From Metapseudomonas otitidis (lineage in GTDB: Bacteria; Pseudomonadota; Gammaproteobacteria; Pseudomonadales; Pseudomonadaceae), in NCBI RefSeq assembly GCF_900111835.1, contig NZ_FOJP01000016.1, positions 62,001-126,000 of the forward strand: a stretch of 64,000 nt of DNA. Reading direction: 5' to 3'. Position numbers and translations under genes: made by a program. Below are positions 45,137 through 52,983 of this stretch, piece after piece. Numbering within the stretch: position 1 is the first letter of the stretch; every line of letters starts with the position of its first letter. The notes beneath the pieces were generated by a model. The model saw only the letters and a program-made list of their open reading frames with translations. It was not told where the DNA came from and searched no databases.

Positions 45137-46177
45137 TTGTCAGGACTCAAGAAAATCAAGTGCGTCATCTGGGACCTCGACGAAACCCTCTGGCACGGTG
45201 TTCTGGTGGAAGGCGGGGGTATTCATCTGAAGGATCAGATCCTCAAGATCATTCAGGAACTAGATCGCCGAGGAATTCTGCAGTCGGTAGCCAGTAAAAA
45301 TGATTCCGAGTTAGCCATGGCAGCAATTGAGCGTCATGGGCTGGCAGACTATTTCCTGTTTCCACACATCAACTGGGGCTCCAAAGCGCATTCACTGGAG
45401 CGCCTAAGCCAGCAGCTGAACCTGAGTCTCGACACCTTCCTGTTTGTCGATGATCAGGCCTATGAACGAGACGAAGTGAAGATCGCCCATCCCATGGTCC
45501 GCTGTATCGATGCAGCGGAGTATCTGGCACTGCCTACACTGCCGGCAATGATGCCTGAGTTCATCACCGAGGACAGCGCGTTGCGCCGCAGGCGGTATCA
45601 AGAGCAGCAGCGACGTGACCGAGACGAGCAAAACTTTAAAGGGCCGAGCGAGGCGTTCCTGGCATCGTTGAATATGGAAGTGGTCGTTTCGGTGGCTACT
45701 GAGCAGGATCTGCGTCGGGCGGAAGAGTTGACGGTCAGGACCAACCAGTTAAATGCCACTGGTGTTACGTACAGCTACGATGAACTGAACGACTTTTGTG
45801 ATTCGCCCGACCATCGACTATTGGTTTGCGAGTTGACAGACATTTATGGTTCCTATGGAAATATCGGCTTGTTGTTGTTCGAGCATGTCAACGACACGCT
45901 CTTCATAAAGATGCTGCTCGTCTCTTGTCGGGTAATGAGCCGGGGTATTGGTTCGATACTCTTGACCTACGCGATGAAGTACGCAAAGAGCAGAAAATTG
46001 AAGTTAATAGCCGAGTACAGACCAACCGGGCGAAACAGGATCATGCAGGTGACCTACGGCATGGCCAATTTCAAAACGTCAGGTGAGCGTGGCGATACGT
46101 TCTTGCTCGTCAACGACCTGGATAGCGTCCCTGACTATCCTGGCCACTTGAAAATCACCACGCCCACAGGCATTTGA
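45137..46177 (+). CDS. FkbH-like HAD-fold glyceryl transferase/phosphatase
   Basis: This 346-residue protein matches FkbH, which loads a glyceryl unit from 1,3-bisphosphoglycerate onto an ACP with loss of phosphate. The HAD motif I is CVIWDLDETLWHG and a later acidic motif is FLFVDDQAYERDEV. The C-terminal acyltransferase-like half includes RTNQLNATGVTYS, a family hallmark. The start is TTG 45137 with GGAG upstream; it follows the NRPS stop by one base. It is the committing step for a hydroxymalonyl-type extender in this cluster. Confidence 0.9.
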   Translation: MSGLKKIKCVIWDLDETLWHGVLVEGGGIHLKDQILKIIQELDRRGILQSVASKNDSELAMAAIERHGLADYFLFPHINWGSKAHSLERLSQQLNLSLDTFLFVDDQAYERDEVKIAHPMVRCIDAAEYLALPTLPAMMPEFITEDSALRRRRYQEQQRRDRDEQNFKGPSEAFLASLNMEVVVSVATEQDLRRAEELTVRTNQLNATGVTYSYDELNDFCDSPDHRLLVCELTDIYGSYGNIGLLLFEHVNDTLFIKMLLVSCRVMSRGIGSILLTYAMKYAKSRKLKLIAEYRPTGRNRIMQVTYGMANFKTSGERGDTFLLVNDLDSVPDYPGHLKITTPTGI

Positions 46178-46271
46178 ATCCACTGCGTGCGTGTCTTATT
46201 TATGCTCGTGGTTTTTAGTTAACAAACTTTCGGGTATGGGTGATGACCGCAACTTGATCCGGAGAAGGACC

Positions 46272-46880
46272 ATGCAACCAGAAGCACCAGTGGCGGGAAT
46301 CAAAAACAACGTCTCGCCGACCCCGGCAATGACGCTGTGGTTCACTGGCCTGTCCGGAGCTGGCAAAAGCACCTTGGCACAGGCCCTTCACACGCGCCTG
46401 CTTGATCAGGGCAGAACCTGCGTGATACTCGATGGTGATCACTTGCGGCAGGGTCTCAACAGCGACTTGGGATTTTCGGCTGTTGATCGCAGAGAAAATA
46501 TCAGGCGCGTGGCTGAAGTGGCGAAGATCTTCAACAACGTCGGGGTCACAGTCATTACTGCATTGATCTCGCCGATGGCGGACGATCGTCGGTTGGCAAA
46601 GTCCATCATCGGTGCAGCACATTTTCGTGAATTGTATATCTGTGCCAGCCTGGAAGTTTGTGAGGCGCGGGATCCCAAGGGCCTGTACGCCAAAGCCAGG
46701 TCGGGCTTGATTCCCGACTTTACGGGTATCTGCGCGCCTTATGAGCCTCCAAAGTACGCTGCGTCGGTAGTTCGTACGGATGTCGTGTCGATTGATCATG
46801 CAGTCGAGCAGTTGCTGACGATGGTTATCTCAAGCCCGCAGGATGATGCTGAATCGTTGCGCTGCGTGTATAACCGGTAA
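46272..46880 (+). CDS. cysC: Adenylylsulfate (APS) kinase
   Basis: This 202-residue kinase phosphorylates APS to PAPS. Walker A is FTGLSGAGKST, followed by VILDGDHLRQGLNSDLGFS, ENIRRVAEVAKI, TALISP and KGLYAKARSGLIPDFTGI, the full CysC signature set. The start at 46272 is chosen because GGAGAAGG sits just upstream; a longer frame opens at 46191. A PAPS-making kinase in the operon makes sense only if a PAPS-consuming enzyme is present, and the PKS here ends in a sulfotransferase domain. Confidence 0.93.
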   Translation: MQPEAPVAGIKNNVSPTPAMTLWFTGLSGAGKSTLAQALHTRLLDQGRTCVILDGDHLRQGLNSDLGFSAVDRRENIRRVAEVAKIFNNVGVTVITALISPMADDRRLAKSIIGAAHFRELYICASLEVCEARDPKGLYAKARSGLIPDFTGICAPYEPPKYAASVVRTDVVSIDHAVEQLLTMVISSPQDDAESLRCVYNR

Positions 46881-46893
46881 AGAGACAGTGAGC

Positions 46894-47415
46894 ATGAAGG
46901 ATGATAAGGGAGAGATTGAGCGGTACTTTCAGCAGTTGGGGATCAGCCGATCGATCATCGAAGAAAAAAAGCTTTCGTTGTGGTTGCCGCCCGACGAACT
47001 AATGGAAATAAAGGGGAAGGAGGCTGGCAGGTGTTATCTGCTGGACTCAAATGCTGCACAGGCCTGGCTCGATATGCAGGAGGCAGCCAATAAGGCTGGT
47101 GTGCAGCTTTATGCAATCTCAACCTATCGTAGTATTAGCTATCAAGCGGATATAATAAAAAGAAAGTTGAAACTTGGCCAGGAGATGAAAGACATCCTGA
47201 AAGTCAGCGCCCCGCCCGGTTACAGCGAACATCATTCAGGAAGAGCAATTGATATTGGTACACCAGGATACACTGATCTTGAGGTTGAATTTGAATTGTC
47301 AGGTGCATTCAAGTGGTTGTCGAGGCATGCATCTGACTTTAATTTTACGCTGTCCTTTCCACGGAATAATGTCCACGGTTACTCCTATGAACCTTGGCAT
47401 TGGCTGTTCAGCTGA
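46894..47415 (+). CDS. VanY-like D,D-carboxypeptidase/dipeptidase (M15B)
   Basis: This 173-residue zinc peptidase has the VanY domain. Zinc and catalytic motifs are YSEHHSGRAIDIG (His...Asp) and the C-terminal SYEPWHWLF. No signal peptide or membrane segment is visible, so it is probably cytoplasmic, unlike classical VanY and more like VanXY forms. In resistance systems such enzymes trim D-Ala-D-Ala ends or dipeptides. Paired with the Ddl-like ligase in the same operon it could give self-resistance, or act in maturation. The start is ATG 46894 (an in-frame GTG lies 6 bases before). Confidence 0.85.
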   Translation: MKDDKGEIERYFQQLGISRSIIEEKKLSLWLPPDELMEIKGKEAGRCYLLDSNAAQAWLDMQEAANKAGVQLYAISTYRSISYQADIIKRKLKLGQEMKDILKVSAPPGYSEHHSGRAIDIGTPGYTDLEVEFELSGAFKWLSRHASDFNFTLSFPRNNVHGYSYEPWHWLFS

Positions 47416-47447
47416 ACCTGCCCAGATAGTTACACAAGGAAATGTGC

Positions 47448-48578
47448 ATGAGGATTAGTGACGAAGGACTGTCGTTTTTGGTCGAGGCAGGCATGTTCAT
47501 TGATGAGCATATCCGGCCGCACGCGGGTACATTTGACAAGAAACGGATAATGCCCCGGAGCCTTCTGAAGTCGATGGCACGACAGGGATATTTTGGTCTC
47601 AACATTCCAAAAGAAGACGGCGGTTCAGGGCGCAACGCACTGGAGTACGGAGAGTTTACGGCACTGCTCGGTAGAGCATGTTCCTCCGTGCGGACTCTGT
47701 TGACCGTACATTGCTCGCTGGTTGCCGAGTCGATTGCCCGATGGGGGACGCAATGGCAAAGACGTGAATGGCTACCCGGCCTGCTCAGTGCAGAGACAAT
47801 CTGCGCGTTTGCCATCAGCGAACCCGCGCACGGTTCTGATATCAAGGGTATTGCAACCCACTATAGAAAATGTGGATCGGACTATGTGATCTCCGGCACA
47901 AAGAAATGGATCTCTTTTGGCGCCATTGCCGATTGTTATCTGTTGTTCGCAAGGTGCGAAGGGAAGATGTCGGCGTTCCTGGTTGATCGTGCGGCCACGG
48001 GGGTGCATGTGGAACCGATTGATAACCTGCTGTCGCAGCGGGCCTCACACTTGGCGCAGATCACCTTTAATGAGGTGGCTGTCAACAAGAACCAATTACT
48101 GGGAACAGAGGGCGGGGGAGACTTGCTGCTCATGTCTGCCCTTGATCACGGCAGGTTCAGCGTTGCCTGGGGGGCCGTGGGGCTCGCTAAGGAGGCTCTG
48201 GTGCAAATGATTGACTATGCCGAGTCGCGTGAACAATTTGGCAGCCGATTGGCGGACTTTCAGTTGATACAAGGTCTCATCGGCGATGGGGCGACTGCGG
48301 TGCATGCTGCTCAAGCCATGTGTGAACGTGCGGCATCACACCGGATGGCGCGTTCGTGCGATGCGGTCTATGAAACAACAATTGCCAAGTATCTTGCCGC
48401 CAGCACAGCGGTAAAGGTCGCGGAGCAGGCGTTACAGGTTCACGGAGCAAACGGCTTGAGCGGTGATTTTAGTGTCGAGAGGTTGTTTCGCGATGCCAAG
48501 GCACTGGAAATAATCGAGGGGAGTTCGCAGATGCAAAAGCTGATGATCTCCAGCTACGCCATGACCGTGGAGAAATAA
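47448..48578 (+). CDS. Acyl-CoA-dehydrogenase-like enzyme (FkbI-type)
   Basis: This 376-residue flavoprotein has the acyl-CoA dehydrogenase fold, with FAISEPAHGSDIKGIATHY, ISGTKKWISFGAIADCYL and LQVHGANGLSGDFSVERLFRDAKALEIIEGSSQ (FAD and substrate motifs). In FkbI-type systems the enzyme oxidises the acyl-ACP intermediate to the malonyl-type acid. With FkbH, J and K homologues present this is the best assignment. ATG 47448 has AAGGA at a better distance than ATG 47442. The IS427-type element is 16 bases downstream. Confidence 0.87.
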   Translation: MRISDEGLSFLVEAGMFIDEHIRPHAGTFDKKRIMPRSLLKSMARQGYFGLNIPKEDGGSGRNALEYGEFTALLGRACSSVRTLLTVHCSLVAESIARWGTQWQRREWLPGLLSAETICAFAISEPAHGSDIKGIATHYRKCGSDYVISGTKKWISFGAIADCYLLFARCEGKMSAFLVDRAATGVHVEPIDNLLSQRASHLAQITFNEVAVNKNQLLGTEGGGDLLLMSALDHGRFSVAWGAVGLAKEALVQMIDYAESREQFGSRLADFQLIQGLIGDGATAVHAAQAMCERAASHRMARSCDAVYETTIAKYLAASTAVKVAEQALQVHGANGLSGDFSVERLFRDAKALEIIEGSSQMQKLMISSYAMTVEK

Positions 48579-48656
48579 AACCTGTCCTGACTAGGCGGCG
48601 TTCTCATTTGATGTTGAAGGTGCTGACCGGTAGTCCCGTCGCTTTTTGGAGTAGGG

Positions 48657-49025
48657 ATGTGCCGCTATTGGCTGCGTGATGATCAGTGGCAGCGAATCAA
48701 GGAATTATTGCCTGGCAAATCCAGTGACCGTGGCGTGACGGCCAGAGATAACCAGAGGTTCGTCGAGGCGGTGCTTTGGATTGCTCGAACCGGCTCGCCT
48801 TGGCGCGATCTCCCAGAAGCCTATGGTCATTGGCATCGTGTGTATGTGCGGTATAGCCGCTGGTCCCGTAAGGGGGTGTGGCTACAGGTGATGGAGTCGC
48901 TTGCGGCTGACGCAGACGTTGAACACCTGATGGTAGATGGCAGCATCGTGCGGGTTCATCAGCATGGTGCGGCAAAAAAACCGATCAGGATGCCGAGGCC
49001 ATGGGCAAATCCCGAGGCGGATTGA
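48657..49025 (+). CDS. IS427-type transposase, first frame (OrfA)
   Basis: This 122-residue first part of the transposase begins MCRYWLRDDQWQRIKELLPG, with GSPWRDLPEAYGHWHRVYVRYSRW. The first catalytic Asp is near the end (MVDGSIVRVHQH). The frame passes an A7 run (after GCGGC) near 48974; a -1 slip there enters the second frame to give a full-length enzyme, the usual mechanism in this group. Without the slip it ends in NPEAD. Confidence 0.9.
   Translation: MCRYWLRDDQWQRIKELLPGKSSDRGVTARDNQRFVEAVLWIARTGSPWRDLPEAYGHWHRVYVRYSRWSRKGVWLQVMESLAADADVEHLMVDGSIVRVHQHGAAKKPIRMPRPWANPEAD
48974..48980 (+). other. Probable -1 ribosomal frameshift site in the IS427-type transposase
   Basis: A run of A residues after GCGGC is read GCA AAA AAA in the first frame; a -1 shift joins the second frame in phase. 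This matches the programmed slip of IS427 elements. Confidence 0.65.
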
Positions 49026-49408
49026 GTACCAAGATCCATGCGGCCGTAGACGCACTGGGAAATCCGGTACGCCTCCTGCTGACGCCAGGGCAGGCCTCGG
49101 AATACGGTCAAGCCCAAGCGCTGCTCGATGGCTTTAGCCCTGAGGCGGTATTGGCAGACAAGGGCTATGACTCGGATGCCTTCGTTGAAGCCATCCAGAA
49201 CCTGGGCGCCAAGACGGTCATCCCTTCAAGAAGAGACCGTTTGGAGCCTCGCGACTTGGATCTGCATCTCTACCAGGAACGTAACTTGGTCGAGCGCTTC
49301 TTCCAGAAGCTGAAACAATTCCGTCGGATCGCAACCCGGTTCGAACGACTGGCAAGAAATTATCAGTCGATGCTCAGCCTTGTATCCATCGTCATATGGC
49401 TAGCCTGA
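49001..49408 (+). CDS. IS427-type transposase, second frame (OrfB)
   Basis: This 135-residue second part begins MGKSRGGLSTKIHAAVDALG and carries the second Asp (VLADKGYDSDAFVEA) and Glu in NLVERFFQKLKQFRRIATRFE. It is read mainly by -1 frameshifting from the preceding frame; the fusion would place TDQDAEA between the two parts. It is intact and may be active. Confidence 0.9.
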   Translation: MGKSRGGLSTKIHAAVDALGNPVRLLLTPGQASEYGQAQALLDGFSPEAVLADKGYDSDAFVEAIQNLGAKTVIPSRRDRLEPRDLDLHLYQERNLVERFFQKLKQFRRIATRFERLARNYQSMLSLVSIVIWLA

Positions 49409-49433
49409 TTGAGAACACCCCCTAGGAGCTAAC

Positions 49434-50189
49434 ATGAAAACACTGAAGGACGAGGTACATGTCTGGTATTACCAAGGCCCGCCTATTGAACTCCAGATGA
49501 ACGAGACGCTCACCCTGAGCGAAGAAGAACAGTCTGTCGTGCGTGGACTATCAAGTGTGCAGGCGAAGTCGCAATACAGGCTTGCACATGGCTTGTTACG
49601 CATGCTCATCGGCCTGCACTTGGATGTTGATCCGCGCCGTTTCCAGTACAGCAATAATGAATATGGTAAGCCGGAAGTCGTCGGCCATGACATTCATTTT
49701 AGTCTCAGCTACACACGAAATTGTTTTGTGCTTGCGCTTAGCAGGGCACATGATATCGGCGTAGATGTGGAATGGCTAGACCCGCATTTTAATTATACCT
49801 CGATTGCTCGGCGGTTTTTCACCATGGAAGAGCAGTCCATGATGAACCCATTATTAGAGCCTCAGCGGCGCACGTTGTTTTTTGAGCTCCATACGTTGAA
49901 GGAGGCTTATGTAAAGGCGCTGGGAAAAGGCCTCTCGTATGGGATCGAAAATGTCGGGTTCGCGCCCTGGCCGCACCAGCAGTCCGTGTTTTCATGTGAC
50001 GATCCGAGCAATGCAAAGGTCAACGAGGCATGGACGTTCAGGAAGCTTCAGCTCATTCCTGATGTGATTGCAAGCGCTGCCGTCAAGGGGGCGCAGCCCA
50101 TAGCAATCGAGGTATTTCGTTTATGCAAGCGCGGGTACTTTCAGCTGTTGAATCGCTTTGCGAGGGATGCATCTAGTGCATACGCTTAG
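49434..50189 (+). CDS. Sfp-type 4'-phosphopantetheinyl transferase
   Basis: This 251-residue enzyme moves the phosphopantetheine arm of CoA onto carrier-protein serines, here most likely those in the PKS, the NRPS (two) and the free ACP. Motifs are HFSLSYTRNCFVLAL, IGVDVEWLD and the KEAYVKALGKGLS stretch with Lys and Glu. AGGAG just upstream comes from the CTAG target repeat plus GAG. The next gene overlaps its 3' end. Its presence makes the island self-sufficient for carrier activation. Confidence 0.93.
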   Translation: MKTLKDEVHVWYYQGPPIELQMNETLTLSEEEQSVVRGLSSVQAKSQYRLAHGLLRMLIGLHLDVDPRRFQYSNNEYGKPEVVGHDIHFSLSYTRNCFVLALSRAHDIGVDVEWLDPHFNYTSIARRFFTMEEQSMMNPLLEPQRRTLFFELHTLKEAYVKALGKGLSYGIENVGFAPWPHQQSVFSCDDPSNAKVNEAWTFRKLQLIPDVIASAAVKGAQPIAIEVFRLCKRGYFQLLNRFARDASSAYA

Positions 50190-51390
50190 CAGAATCATTC
50201 GCTCGCCACGGAACCATATAGTCGCTGGGCTGTTCATCGTTTCACTGGGCACCTACCTAGTCGCCCCTCTCTACGTGGTTCATCTGGTCGGGTCCCTTGG
50301 CTTGAGTGCGGCAGATGTTGGCACGCTCCTGATCATCACTGCCATTGCGCAGCGTGGGCTTACATTGCCAGTTGGCATGGCGATCGACAAAGTCGATGCA
50401 CGCTGGTTTCTGCTTGCCGGGCTTGGTTTCAGGGCGCTGTCATTTTTCGCCTTGGGGATGGCCGACTCATTTTCATTGTTGGCAATTTCCGCCGCGCTAG
50501 CTGGCAGCGGCACGGCCGCCTTTCAGGCGGCGGGGAAAACAGTGCTGTTGGAGCTCGACCCTGACAAGGCGCTGTCGTTATCCTTGCGAAACATGGCCAT
50601 CAATGCCGGTATCGCCCTTGGCCCTCTGGTCGGACTGCTGTTGACGCGCTACGACTTTTTCACCACCTGCATGATTACCAGCAGCCTGTACATGGCGGTC
50701 ATGGTTACCGAGGCTATTTCTTTGAGGCGCATGAAAGTGCGTGCGCTAGCATTGCCGAATGGGCGCTACCGTGATCTCTTCCTGCCTTTGAAGTCCCACC
50801 GCGCGAGATTCCTGCTATTTGCCAACTTCTGTTTTTTTGGGATTTTTTCCCTGTTTGAACTGGTACTGCCCCTGCACATCAAAGCGTCATATCCCGCCTT
50901 CTATGTTGGGGTTTTGTTTGCCCTCAATGCCATCGTGGTGGTGGCTTTTCAGCTTCCGGTTTCCCGTGTGATCACCAAGCATGATCTTGCGATTGGGTAC
51001 GGCTTCAGTCTCTTGCTTTGCTCTTTACTGGTGTTTTTCCTGTCCTCAATCTGTCCAGCGTCGTGGTCCCTTACATTATTTTTCTTCGGTGTTATTCTGT
51101 TCAGCCTTGCTGAGGTCTATCTGATGTTCATTATCGAATTACGTTTAGTTGCTTCGATAGGAGACGCTCCGACCGGCACGGCCCTGGGATGTTCTTCTTT
51201 AAGCGCAATGCTCGGGCTGTCATCAGGTCTGCTGCTGTTCGGGTGGATTTACGACCAATGGGCAGTGCAACAGGAACACTTCTTCTGGATGCTGCTTTCG
51301 TTGATCTGCCTTGTCATCGTCTTGCTGATCAATTTAGCTGAGCGCTGGACGAGCAAAGCCCCCAGAGGGGTGCTGCAGAAGGACTACTGA
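50167..51390 (+). CDS. MFS exporter of the biosynthetic cluster
   Basis: This inner-membrane transporter of about 407 residues has twelve hydrophobic segments and a motif-A-like loop GMAIDKVDARWFLLAG. Its AT-rich codons and tight overlap with the phosphopantetheinyl transferase gene place it in the cluster, and product export is the likely role. The start is unsure: ATG 50167, TTG 50158 or GTG 50176, the last with GAGGG at better spacing. It is the last cluster gene; nothing after it is biosynthetic. Confidence 0.85.
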   Translation: MHLVHTLSRIIRSPRNHIVAGLFIVSLGTYLVAPLYVVHLVGSLGLSAADVGTLLIITAIAQRGLTLPVGMAIDKVDARWFLLAGLGFRALSFFALGMADSFSLLAISAALAGSGTAAFQAAGKTVLLELDPDKALSLSLRNMAINAGIALGPLVGLLLTRYDFFTTCMITSSLYMAVMVTEAISLRRMKVRALALPNGRYRDLFLPLKSHRARFLLFANFCFFGIFSLFELVLPLHIKASYPAFYVGVLFALNAIVVVAFQLPVSRVITKHDLAIGYGFSLLLCSLLVFFLSSICPASWSLTLFFFGVILFSLAEVYLMFIIELRLVASIGDAPTGTALGCSSLSAMLGLSSGLLLFGWIYDQWAVQQEHFFWMLLSLICLVIVLLINLAERWTSKAPRGVLQKDY

Positions 51391-51462
51391 CAGGCCTTGA
51401 TCAAGTGCGCGGCAAACCACGCCTGAATCGTCCCGTGTTTTGTGGAGGCCGTTTCGTTTAAG

Positions 51463-52130
51463 TCAGGCCGCCATGGCCTGACCTGCTTGTTGCTGGTGGA
51501 AGTTTGCCTCAGCCTCCGCAGGCGGGATATAGCCGATTGAGCTCAACAGGCGCTGGTGGTTGTACCAGTGCACCCACTTCAAGGTCGCCATCTCAACAGC
51601 TTCGCGGCTCTTCCATGACTGATGATAGATCAGCTCGGCCTTGTACAACCCGTTGATGGTCTCGGCCAAGGCGTTGTCGTAGTTATCGCCCTTGCTGCCA
51701 ACTGAGGGCTCAATGCCGGCCTCTGCCAGCCGCTCGGTGTAGCGAATAGAGACGTACTGGCTGCCACGGTCGCTGTGATGGATCAGAACACTCGTGCAAT
51801 GCGGCTGGCGGGCATACAGGGCTTGTTCCAGAGCATCCAGCACGAAGTCGATCTTCATGCTGATACTGACTCGCCAGCCAACGATCCGCCGCGCAAACTC
51901 GTCGATCACGAAGGCCACGTACAGCCAGCCTTGCCAGGTCGACACATACGTGAAGTCCAACACCCACAGCTGATTTGGGCGGTCGGCATGGAACTGGCGC
52001 TGGACGCGATCCAGCGGGCAGAGCGACTTTTCGCCGGCCACCGTTGTTCGCACGACCTGGCCGCGCCTGATGCCCTGCAATCCAGCCCGGCGCATCAACC
52101 GCTCAACCGTGCATTTGGCTACCTCGATGC
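51463..52130 (-). pseudogene. IS3-family transposase OrfB, 5'-truncated
   Basis: About 215 residues of an integrase-type transposase remain. The DDE core is present: DFTYVSTWQGWLYVAFVIDEF, HHSDRGSQYVSIRYTERL and AEAGIEPSVGSKGDNYDNALAETINGLYKAELI, with HWYNHQRLLSSIGYIPPAEAE near the end. The reading frame continues a few codons upstream of the first Met (IEVAKCTVERL) and then stops matching, and no OrfA is visible. It abuts the deleted IS5 copy, which probably removed its 5' end. Confidence 0.85.
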
Positions 52131-52172
52131 TCGCCGATCATGTCCCAGCGAGTGGTGTAACTGAGGGAAACT

Positions 52173-52428
52173 CTGAAGAAGACTTCCCGAATCTGGTGAA
52201 ATGCGCCGATCCTGTTGCCCGAGTTTCACGATGAAGCAGATGAGCTTTTCCGATGCCGAGTACGCCGGCAAGCGCAAACAGACCCGCAAGGAACTGTTCC
52301 TGATCGAGATGGGTCAGGTGGTGCCATGGAAGGGATTGATTGCCTTGATCGAGCCGTACTACCCAAAGGGTGAAGGCGGCTTGCCCGGCCTACGGCGGCT
52401 AAAAACACAGAAGTGAGCGGGTGATTTG
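52173..52428 (+). mobile_element. Internally deleted copy of the left IS5-family element
   Basis: The first part matches the 5' end of the element at 31533-32636, through about residue 53 of the transposase (KQMSFSDAEYAGKRKQTRKE), and then jumps to its last codons and 3' end (RRLKTQK). Most of the transposase is missing. Orientation is opposite to the left copy. Confidence 0.88.
52231..52416 (+). pseudogene. IS5-family transposase remnant
   Basis: An open frame of about 60 residues joins the N-terminus of the transposase (ending PYYPKGEGGLPG) to its last residues. It cannot encode an active enzyme because all DDE residues are lost. It may still make a short peptide. Confidence 0.85.
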
Positions 52429-52455
52429 ACGGCCTTCCCCAAATGAGAATGCACC

Positions 52456-52713
52456 ATGAAAAATGATTTGCTTAGTGCTTTTTTGGAGCAGGAGCTTAGC
52501 GACTCCGTAAGAGAGGTGTTTGCAGCCGCTGTGAGAGAGTCTATAAATCCAGAGGCGCAGGTTGCTATAAGAAATTTTGAGTTTAACTGTTTTGATGTTG
52601 CTTTGGACTTTGAGTTTGGTACGGCTACTTTAGGAGATGTCTTATCTTCAGGGGCTGGCAGTGAGCAAGTGATTTCGCTGCAATTTTTCCTAGAAGCGTG
52701 CGGCTTGAGCTAA
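52456..52713 (+). CDS. Low-GC orphan protein, 85 aa
   Basis: This 85-residue acidic protein begins MKNDLLSAFLEQELSDSVREV. I do not recognise a family. It is AT-rich and unlike the host in codon use, and starts just after the deleted IS. Its size and acidic nature fit small immunity-like or orphan accessory proteins, but this is only a guess. ATG 52456 is preceded by a weak Shine-Dalgarno. Confidence 0.55.
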   Translation: MKNDLLSAFLEQELSDSVREVFAAAVRESINPEAQVAIRNFEFNCFDVALDFEFGTATLGDVLSSGAGSEQVISLQFFLEACGLS

Positions 52714-52746
52714 TGGTCCAAAAGGAATATGAATCGCCCGGCCTCC

Positions 52747-52808
52747 CTAGACACTCTCCAAACTTTGGAAATAACGCTTTTCATACTCCATCGGCGATAG
52801 CTGCATAG
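52747..52808 (-). pseudogene. C-terminal scrap of an IS3-family transposase
   Basis: On the minus strand the sequence reads LSPMEYEKRYFQSLESV then a stop. This is the conserved C-terminal end of many IS3-family OrfB proteins (LSPxEFE...). Nothing else of the gene remains. It is a different element from the remnant at 51463. Confidence 0.7.
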
Positions 52809-52983
52809 CGCTGCTCTCCGTTACCGCGTTGTCGTGGCAGTTACCGCGTCGGCTCACTATTTCAGACCATCCCTGAAACCAAATTTTCGCCCACGCCATA
52901 GCCCCCCATCTATTTCACTCCGAAAATCTCGTGGCCATCTTGAGTCGTGGAGTCAAATGGAAAAATCAGCCCCTTCTGATTCA

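Larger units (their letters stand above)
48595..49421 (+). mobile_element. IS427-group (IS5 family) insertion sequence with CTAG target duplication
   Basis: An 827-bp element is flanked by direct repeats CTAG (48591-48594 and 49422-49425). The ends are imperfect inverted repeats (left GCGGCGTTCTC, right, reversed, GGGGTGTTCTC). It carries a two-frame transposase. It interrupts the cluster between the FkbI-like and phosphopantetheinyl transferase genes. Confidence 0.88.
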
